From the NCBI RefSeq assembly GCF_040683095.1, contig NZ_JBFBCI010000023.1, forward strand, positions 53,044-117,043: DNA of 64,000 nt, read 5' to 3'. Under the pieces are notes generated by a model. The model was not told the origin of the DNA. It did not search any database and saw nothing but the letters and a program-made list of their open reading frames with translations. Shown one piece after another: positions 58,235-64,000 of the stretch. Source of the DNA: Sphaerisporangium sp040683095. GTDB lineage: Bacteria; Actinomycetota; Actinomycetes; Streptosporangiales; Streptosporangiaceae. Numbering within the stretch: position 1 is the stretch's first letter; each line of letters begins with the position of its first letter. A program made the position numbers and the translations under genes.

Positions 58235-58954
58235 ATGGGGCTGCCATACCTGGAGCTCTCCGGGCAGGGCTGGCGGCAGATCGGAGAGCTCGTCCTCGCG
58301 TTCGTGCTCTCCGCCGCGATCGGCGCCGAGCGGGAGGTCCGGCAGAAGAGCGCCGGGCTGCGCACCCACACGTCCGTCGGGTTCGCGGCGGCCCTGATCA
58401 TGATCGTGTCGAAGTACGGCTTCTTCGACGTGCTCGGCACCCACGTCGCCCTGGACCCGTCCCGGGTGGCCGCGCAGATCGTCTCGGGCATCGGCTTCAT
58501 CGGCGCGGGCCTGATCTTCATCCGGCGGGACGCGGTGCGCGGGCTGACCACCGCCGCGACGATCTGGCTGACGGCGGGTGTAGGGATGGCGGCCGGGGCC
58601 GGTCTGTGGCTGCTGGCCCTCGTCGTCACGGCGGGGCATTTCGCGACGATGTACCTCCTCGCGCCGCTGGCCCGCCTGCTGCCGGTCTCCAAGTTGACGC
58701 CCTCGCGGCTCCACCTGCGGTACACCGAGGGCCGGGGCGTGCTCCGGCAGGTGATGGAGGAGTGCACGAGGCGGGGGTTCAGCCTGAGCGAGCTGTCGAT
58801 CGACCAGCAGAGCACCTCGCGGGACCCCCGGGCGATCACCGTGTGGGTCAGCCTGCACGGCGCGGGCTCGATCCCCCAGCTCATCGCGACGCTCAGCGAG
58901 ATCGACGGGGTGCTCGCCGTCGCCGGCCATGACGCCGACGCGTCCTTCCCCTGA
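58235..58954 (+). CDS. MgtC/SapB-family membrane protein
   Basis: A 239-aa protein with five hydrophobic helices in residues 10-150, including the MgtC landmarks SAAIGAEREVRQKSAGLRTH, IVSGIGFIGAGLIFIRR and GLTTAATIWLTAGVGMA. The C-terminal cytosolic domain (about 160-235) has the ACT-like fold of the family. MgtC proteins support growth at low magnesium and modulate ATP synthase in pathogens; in soil actinomycetes the role is less defined. Expression appears independent of the upstream gene. Confidence 0.92.
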   Translation: MGLPYLELSGQGWRQIGELVLAFVLSAAIGAEREVRQKSAGLRTHTSVGFAAALIMIVSKYGFFDVLGTHVALDPSRVAAQIVSGIGFIGAGLIFIRRDAVRGLTTAATIWLTAGVGMAAGAGLWLLALVVTAGHFATMYLLAPLARLLPVSKLTPSRLHLRYTEGRGVLRQVMEECTRRGFSLSELSIDQQSTSRDPRAITVWVSLHGAGSIPQLIATLSEIDGVLAVAGHDADASFP

Positions 58955-59315
58955 CCTCCGCTATACCTACACGAGCCCTCTGACCTGCGATGACGCGGGT
59001 TTGCGCTCCTCGGCCGGGGGCACTGTAACCTTGTCGCCCGCCCACCGCGACCGCCCCGGGCGGCAGGTGACCATGATCGCGGCGCACGTCGTCTACGGCG
59101 CGTCGCTCGTGCTCACGCACAATCGCCTGCGCCGCCGCGAACGGGCTCGCGCCACGAGAACATACCGCCCGGACGGGCGTACTCCCCCGGTTACGCCCCC
59201 GGAAAGGCGTCGCGAGGAGGCCTGCAGTGCCGCCCCCGCGCGAAGCCCGTGGCCTGCGGGCCACGATGAACGGGCCCGAGGTCCATCGATCGACGTTTGA
59301 TCGGGGGTTACGACG
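58955..59315. other. Intergenic region upstream of katE
   Basis: Contains no supported gene. A short hairpin (GTGGCC-TGCG-GGCCAC, 59249-59264) lies 52 bp before katE. Promoter boxes are not obvious. Frames reading through it lack protein-like composition. Confidence 0.4.
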
Positions 59316-61406
59316 ATGACCAGCGACGAACACCGCGGCGACCACCACCGCACGGAGAAGGACAGGCGGCTCGATCCCTCCCGGGTCGAGAAGCGGGACA
59401 CGGTTCTCACGACCGACCAGGGCATCCCCATCGACGACACCGACAACTCGCTGAAGGCGAGCGAGCGCGGTCCCACGCTGATGGAGGACTTCCACTTCCG
59501 GGAGAAGATCACCCACTTCGACCACGAGCGGATCCCCGAACGCGTCGTGCACGCCCGCGGCTCGGGGGCGTACGGCTACTTCGAGCCCTACGACGACTCC
59601 CTGTCCGTGTTCACCCGCGCGGAGTTCCTCACCACGCCCGGCCTGCGGACGCCGGTGTTCGTTCGCTTCTCGACCGTCGCCGGGTCGCGCGGCTCCGCCG
59701 ACACGGTGCGGGACGTACGGGGGTTCGCCACCAAGTTCTACACGCGGCAGGGCAACTTCGACCTGGTCGGCAACAACTTCCCGGTGTTCTTCATCCAGGA
59801 CGCCGTGAAGTTCCCCGACTTCGTCCACGCGGTGAAGCCGGAGCCGGACAACGAGATCCCGCAGGCGTCGTCGGCGCACGACACGCTGTGGGACTTCGTC
59901 CAGCTCCAGCCGGAGACCACCCACATGATCATGTGGCTGATGTCCGACCGGGCGCTGCCGCGCAGCTTCCGCATGATGCAGGGCTTCGGCGTGCACACCT
60001 TCCGCCTCGTCAACGCGGACGGCCTGGGGACTTTCGTGAAGTTCCACTGGACGCCCAAGCTCGGCAAGCGGTCCCTGGTCTGGGACGAGACGCAGAAGAT
60101 CGCGGGCAAGGATCCCGACTTCAACCGCCGCGACCTGTGGGAGTCGATCGAGCAGGGCGCCTTCCCCGAGTACGAGCTGGGGGTCCAGCTCGTCGCCGAG
60201 GAGGACGAGCACGCGTTCGACTTCGACCTCCTCGACGCGACGAAGATCATTCCCGAGGAACTGGTACCGGTGCGACCGGTGGGGAGGCTGGTGCTCGACC
60301 GTAACCCGGACAACTTCTTCGCCGAGACCGAGCAGGTCGCCTTCCACCTCGGCAACGTCGTCCCGGGGATCGACTTCACCAACGACCCGCTGCTGCAGGG
60401 CCGCCTGTTCTCGTACCTCGACACCCAGCTCATCAGGCTCGGCGGGCCGAACTTCCCGCAGATCCCGGTCAACTGCCCGGTCGTGGACGTCCACAACCAT
60501 CATCGCGAGGGCTACCACCAGATGCGGATCGACAAGGGCAAGGCGGCCTACCACCCGAACTCGCTGGACGGCGGCTGGCCGGTGCCCGCCGACGGGCGCG
60601 CGTACCACCACTACCAGGAGCGGGTCGAAGGGTACAAGATCCGCAAGCGGAGCGAGAGCTTCTCCGACCACTACAGCCAGGCCACGCTGTTCTGGAACAG
60701 CATGTCCGACTGGGAGCGCGCGCACATCGTCGCCGCCTTCCAGTTCGAACTGGGCAAGGTCACGGCCCGCCACGTGCAGGAAGGCGTCGTGCGCAACCTC
60801 AACGAGGTCGACCACGACCTCGCCGTGACCGTCGCCGAGGGCATCGGCGTGGACCCGCCGGGCACGCCGCTGCGTCCCAACCACGGCCGCAGCTCCCCGG
60901 CGCTCAGCATGGACCACGAGCGCGCCGACACCATCGCCACCAGGAAGATCGCGTTCCTGGTCGCGGACGGCGTCGACGCCTCGCACGTGCGATGCCTCAT
61001 GACCGAGCTGACCATGCGCGGCGCCATCTGCGAGGTCCTCGCCGCGCGCGGCGGATCCGTACGGGGCACTGCGGGCGAAGAGCTCATGGTCACCAGGCCC
61101 ATGCCGACCACGGCGTCGGTTCTGTACGACGCGGTCGTCGTGCCCGGCGGCGCGCAGAGCGTGCGCGCCCTGGCCGAGGACGGCGACGCGGTGCACTTCG
61201 TGGCCGAGGCGTACAAGCACGGCAAGCCGGTCGGGTCGATCGGCGAGGGCGCCGACCTGCTCGACCTCGCCCGGGTCGCGCCCGATCCCACGCGCGGGGT
61301 GATCGTGACCTCCGAATCGGACATGGAGGGCTTCCTGACGGCGTTCACGTCCGCCGTGGCGGCGTACCGCTTCCCACGCCGCGCGACGCGCCCCGTCCCG
61401 GCCTGA
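59316..61406 (+). CDS. katE: Large-subunit heme catalase (HPII/KatE type)
   Basis: A 696-aa clade-2 catalase that dismutates H2O2. Catalytic H79 lies in RVVHARGSGAYGYF, with RFSTVAGSRGSADTVRDVRG and the Asn-containing GNNFPVFFIQD as further active-site blocks. The proximal heme ligand is Y367 in GRLFSYLDTQLIRLGG. The extra C-terminal domain (about 545-696, RKIAFLVADGVDASHVRCL, VVPGGAQSVRAL) is the flavodoxin/DJ-1-like domain of large catalases. GGGGG 8 nt upstream supports ATG 59316. It stands alone between intergenic DNA and the convergent lhgO, so regulation is probably by general stress factors. Confidence 0.95.
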   Translation: MTSDEHRGDHHRTEKDRRLDPSRVEKRDTVLTTDQGIPIDDTDNSLKASERGPTLMEDFHFREKITHFDHERIPERVVHARGSGAYGYFEPYDDSLSVFTRAEFLTTPGLRTPVFVRFSTVAGSRGSADTVRDVRGFATKFYTRQGNFDLVGNNFPVFFIQDAVKFPDFVHAVKPEPDNEIPQASSAHDTLWDFVQLQPETTHMIMWLMSDRALPRSFRMMQGFGVHTFRLVNADGLGTFVKFHWTPKLGKRSLVWDETQKIAGKDPDFNRRDLWESIEQGAFPEYELGVQLVAEEDEHAFDFDLLDATKIIPEELVPVRPVGRLVLDRNPDNFFAETEQVAFHLGNVVPGIDFTNDPLLQGRLFSYLDTQLIRLGGPNFPQIPVNCPVVDVHNHHREGYHQMRIDKGKAAYHPNSLDGGWPVPADGRAYHHYQERVEGYKIRKRSESFSDHYSQATLFWNSMSDWERAHIVAAFQFELGKVTARHVQEGVVRNLNEVDHDLAVTVAEGIGVDPPGTPLRPNHGRSSPALSMDHERADTIATRKIAFLVADGVDASHVRCLMTELTMRGAICEVLAARGGSVRGTAGEELMVTRPMPTTASVLYDAVVVPGGAQSVRALAEDGDAVHFVAEAYKHGKPVGSIGEGADLLDLARVAPDPTRGVIVTSESDMEGFLTAFTSAVAAYRFPRRATRPVPA

Positions 61407-61435
61407 TCTCCGTACCGGGGATCCAGCCGAATGAC

Positions 61436-62650
61436 CTACGCGGACACTGTCAACGCCTCATTGACGATGTGCTCCGCGATGGCGAGCGAAGCCGTGGCAC
61501 CCGGGGAGGGCGTGTTGAGCACTTCTACGAGTGGGCCACTCGAGCGAATCGCGAAATCATCGAGCAACCGCCCGGCCGGCGTCACCGCTTGGGCACGCAC
61601 GCCCCGACCGGCCGGCGCCACATCGGCAGGCCGGAGGTCCGGAAACATCGTCTGGGCGTCGCGGACCAGGAACCGTGGCGTGAGCACCCCGGCCAGCTCC
61701 CGAGCCGCCGCGCGAGTGTTGGATGCCGCAAATCTCCAGAATCCCCGGAAGCCGAGGATGTCGACCACATCGCGGGGATTGAAAGCCCGAGCAGCATAGC
61801 CCTCGCGGTCCAGTGCCAAGAAGGCATTAGGTCCGAGCAGCAGCCGGCCGTCCACAGTCGGCGTGAGGTGAACGCCGAGGAACGGGTAGCGGGGATCTGG
61901 AACCGGATAGACAAGTCCGCGCACGAGATGTGCCCGCGGCTCGCTCACCTCCAGGTAGGTCCCAAAGAAGGGGATGATTCGAGGTTGGTCGCCGGTCCTC
62001 GGGGCCAGACGGTCAGAATGCAGCCCCGCACATGTGACCACAAGGTCGTACGTCGCGGACTCGGCGCTTGCCGGGTCGCTTGTCGGGCACGAGGTGACCC
62101 GCACCAACCCTCCTTGAAATGCGAGGCGCGTGACCCGTGTGCCAAGTTCGATGGTCCCGCCGGCGAGGACCACCTCGCGCGCGAGGGCCTCTGTGACCGC
62201 GGCATAGTCGATGATCGAGGTGGTCGGCGAGTGGAGTGCGGCCATACCCTCCACATGAGGTTCTATGTCGCGTAAAGCTGCTGGGGATAGTAGTTCCACC
62301 CCCGGTACTCCATTGGCGACGGCCCGGTTGAGGATATTCCGAAGCAACTGGACCTCGGTTTCAGTGCGGGCTACGACGACCTTGCCGCAAATCTCATGGG
62401 CGATGGAGTGCTCCTCGGCGAACTCAGTGAGCAGGCCGACCCCACGGCGACACAGATGGGCCTTCTGAGAACCAGGCTCGTAGTACAAGCCGGCGTGCAC
62501 TACACCTGAGTTGTGTCCGGTCTGATGTCGGGCCAAGCCGGTCTCTTTCTCAAAGAGTGTCAGATCCACCCCCGGCAGCCGACGGGTCAGCTCCCGTGCC
62601 ACTGCGGTGCCGATGATGCCGCCGCCGACAACTGCGACTCGCTTGGTCAC
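61436..62650 (-). CDS. lhgO: L-2-hydroxyglutarate oxidase (FAD, DAO family)
   Basis: A 404-aa FAD-dependent oxidase/dehydrogenase that converts L-2-hydroxyglutarate to 2-oxoglutarate. GTG 62648-62650 is chosen (GGAG 10 nt upstream) because the protein then begins at the dinucleotide-binding motif TKRVAVVGGGIIGTAVARE. Other LhgO landmarks: RHQTGHNSGVVHAGLYYEPGS (seen at about 40-60), PHVEGMAALHSPTTSIIDY, FFGTYLEV and the late HLTPTVDGRLLLGPNA. The last segment, NTPSPGATASLAIAEHIV, is typical of the C-terminus. It converges on katE with a 29-bp gap. Confidence 0.9.
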   Translation of the reverse strand: MTKRVAVVGGGIIGTAVARELTRRLPGVDLTLFEKETGLARHQTGHNSGVVHAGLYYEPGSQKAHLCRRGVGLLTEFAEEHSIAHEICGKVVVARTETEVQLLRNILNRAVANGVPGVELLSPAALRDIEPHVEGMAALHSPTTSIIDYAAVTEALAREVVLAGGTIELGTRVTRLAFQGGLVRVTSCPTSDPASAESATYDLVVTCAGLHSDRLAPRTGDQPRIIPFFGTYLEVSEPRAHLVRGLVYPVPDPRYPFLGVHLTPTVDGRLLLGPNAFLALDREGYAARAFNPRDVVDILGFRGFWRFAASNTRAAARELAGVLTPRFLVRDAQTMFPDLRPADVAPAGRGVRAQAVTPAGRLLDDFAIRSSGPLVEVLNTPSPGATASLAIAEHIVNEALTVSA

Positions 62651-62895
62651 GGCATCACGTCTCCGCACCTTGGACCGAGCGTCATGCCGACAACAGCGGC
62701 ATTGCCATGGGCCGCATCGGCGCCGCGGTCGCTCCACGCAACTTGAGTCCAGCCCCCACGAAGGCGAATTCGTACAGTTGCTCGCGGGCCAAGCCCCACC
62801 GCCCTCAAGTTAGGGTCGAAATGTAGATCCACTTCCGATTTGATCGCGGGCGGCAAAGATCGGGTCAGGGTTTTGGAGGGGCCTGCGACGTAGAA
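62651..62895. other. Spacer between lhgO and the IS element
   Basis: No gene is seen. The composition falls in GC near 62810-62880, and the left boundary of the insertion element must lie in or near this stretch, but no terminal inverted repeat could be defined without the right end. Confidence 0.4.
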
Positions 62896-62947
62896 AAGCT
62901 CCTGGTAGGACGGGGATTGTCGAGATCCAACGTCGATCCAGGAGCTT
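62896..62947 (+). promoter_or_regulatory. Inverted repeat masking the transposase ribosome site
   Basis: AAGCTCCTGG (62896-62905) pairs exactly with CCAGGAGCTT (62938-62947). The second arm contains GGAG, the ribosome site for TTG 62950. A transcript entering from outside would fold and hide it, whereas one starting inside would not, a known way for IS elements to avoid activation by neighbouring promoters. Confidence 0.5.
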
Positions 62948-62949
62948 CG

Positions 62950-63996
62950 TTGTCGCAGTCTGGCATGCCCGCGCTCGTCTCGTCCACGGCGTCCGCCATT
63001 TCGCCGAAGGTGTCCGCCGACGCGGTCGAGGAGGTCCGGCGGTCGCTGCGCGAGTTGATCGCCGCCGGGCCGGCGGCCGAAAGGGGGACGAGTGCGGACG
63101 ATCGGTGGCCGTCGCTGCTGGGCCGCCTGGTCAGCGCCGAGCAGGTGATCGCGGCTCTGGAGGCAGCCGGACATGTCGATCAGCGGCGGCGGGACCTGCC
63201 CGGCGAGGTGACGTTGGCCGCTGTGCTGAACTGCTGCCTGTACAGCGGGGAAGGCTACGACTCGGTGCTCGCGCGGACCTTCGCCCAGCTTCCTGCGCGT
63301 TCCCCCGCCGCCACGGTGCCCACCGGGCAGGCGTTCTCTTCGGCCAGGACCCGGCTGAGTGAGGCCCCGCTGCGCGAGTTGTCCGGCCAGGCCGCCGCGA
63401 TGGAACCGAAGGCCGGCGCCGGCATCCCTGGCGCGTACGCGTTCGGGCTGGTGGTCACCGCCATCGATGGAACCACGATGGCGCTGCCATCGATCGGCTC
63501 GTGCGCGGAGCAGTTCGCCGTTCCCACCGGCGGAAACAACCCGCATGCCCGAGTGGTCACCCTGGTCACGTGTGCGACCAGGTGGGTACGCGCGGCGGCG
63601 ATCGGCTCCTACGGAACCGGGGAGCAACCCCTGGCCGACGACCTTGTGGACGCGTTCGGCCCCGGAACGGTCAACCTGGCGGACCGGAACTTCTTCTCCA
63701 TGGCCCGGTGGATCCGCTTTTCGGCCACCGGCGCGCACTTGATCTGGCGGGTGAAGAACGGGACGAAGTCCGTGCCCGCCACGATCGTGCGCCGCCTGGA
63801 AGACGGCTCCTGCCTGGTGCGGCTACGCGAGTCCGACAACATGTGGTACCGGCGCCGCCGCCAGGCGAAAGACCCGGGCCTGCCTCGACTGCCCGACACC
63901 ATCCACTTGATCCCAAGCGGTGAAGGCAATCGGGCTATTGGGATGATCGACAGATCGGGGAATTACGGGGAGAAGTCTTCTTCTCGTCGTCGCTGA
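62950..63996 (+). pseudogene. IS4-family transposase, truncated
   Basis: About 348 codons from TTG 62950 (GGAG 5 nt upstream; ATG 62965 is an alternative). The N-terminal IS4 domain (about 25-140: VEEVRRSLRELIAAGPAAER, GEVTLAAVLNCCLYSGEGYD) and the first two catalytic acids are present: D173 (VTAIDGTTMALP) and D245 (NLADRNFFSMARW). After IHLI (about residue 320) the sequence leaves the family: PSGEGNRAIG then a Ser/Arg tail and a stop. The YREMTYE-like block with the catalytic Glu is missing. It was probably cut by a second insertion or deletion near 63910. Not expected to be active. The right IS end is outside or lost. Confidence 0.8.
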
Positions 63997-64000
63997 TCTT

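Noticed and set aside
1..64000. tRNA, rRNA, prophage or conjugative-element genes
   Set aside because: None was recognised on either strand; the only mobile-element trace is the IS4 fragment at the right edge.

Overview
The window is very GC-rich with strong third-position GC, frequent GTG/TTG starts and many secreted enzymes carrying ricin-type (CBM13), CBM2-like and CBM6 modules. This points to a filamentous soil Actinomycete, most like a Streptosporangiales genome (inference; there is no rRNA to place it). No tRNA, rRNA, CRISPR array or prophage was seen.

Layout. (1) 1-5579: propane-type soluble diiron monooxygenase genes prmA-prmB-prmC on the minus strand (prmC runs off the left edge), with a divergent AcoR/MimR-like activator. 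(2) 5596-8450: a compact minus-strand ABC three-component (ABC-3C) conflict system, made of a restriction-nuclease-like effector, an MC6 middle component and a DUF2326 ATPase. (3) 8639-21223: secreted proteins: an RTX/beta-propeller protein, a 1753-aa multidomain sugar-dehydrogenase-like/ThuA/DUF1080 protein behind an attenuator-like leader, an S1E protease with CBM13 and a GH64 beta-1,3-glucanase. (4) 21294-32542: an L-arabinofuranose-type utilisation locus: LacI repressor, YtfQ-like binding protein, ATPase, two permeases, GH2-AbfB and GH127. (5) 32626-39452: an OmpR regulator and a convergent histidine kinase, then a lipoprotein with a MacB/FtsX-type ABC exporter. (6) 39740-44557: a five-gene cassette, arylformamidase, short-chain dehydrogenase, ACC-synthase-like PLP enzyme, AurF-like diiron N-oxygenase and tryptophan 2,3-dioxygenase. 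It looks like a kynurenine-diverting biosynthetic route and is the best candidate here for an undescribed system. (7) 45223-48217: a MEDS/anti-sigma kinase, a polytopic membrane protein and small proteins near CsoR-like G-tract palindromes. (8) 48533-51745: GntR regulator and pxpABC 5-oxoprolinase. (9) 51948-55611: GDSL hydrolase and GH18 chitinase. (10) 55740-62650: a RidA remnant, FhuF-like protein, metal-receptor protein, MgtC, HPII-type catalase and LhgO. (11) 62896-64000: a truncated IS4-type transposase.

The genes fit a saprophyte that degrades plant and fungal polymers (arabinans, beta-1,3-glucan, chitin, protein), oxidises short alkanes and makes at least one tryptophan-derived metabolite. 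Functional calls rest on motifs read by eye and on recalled family features; no database search was run.
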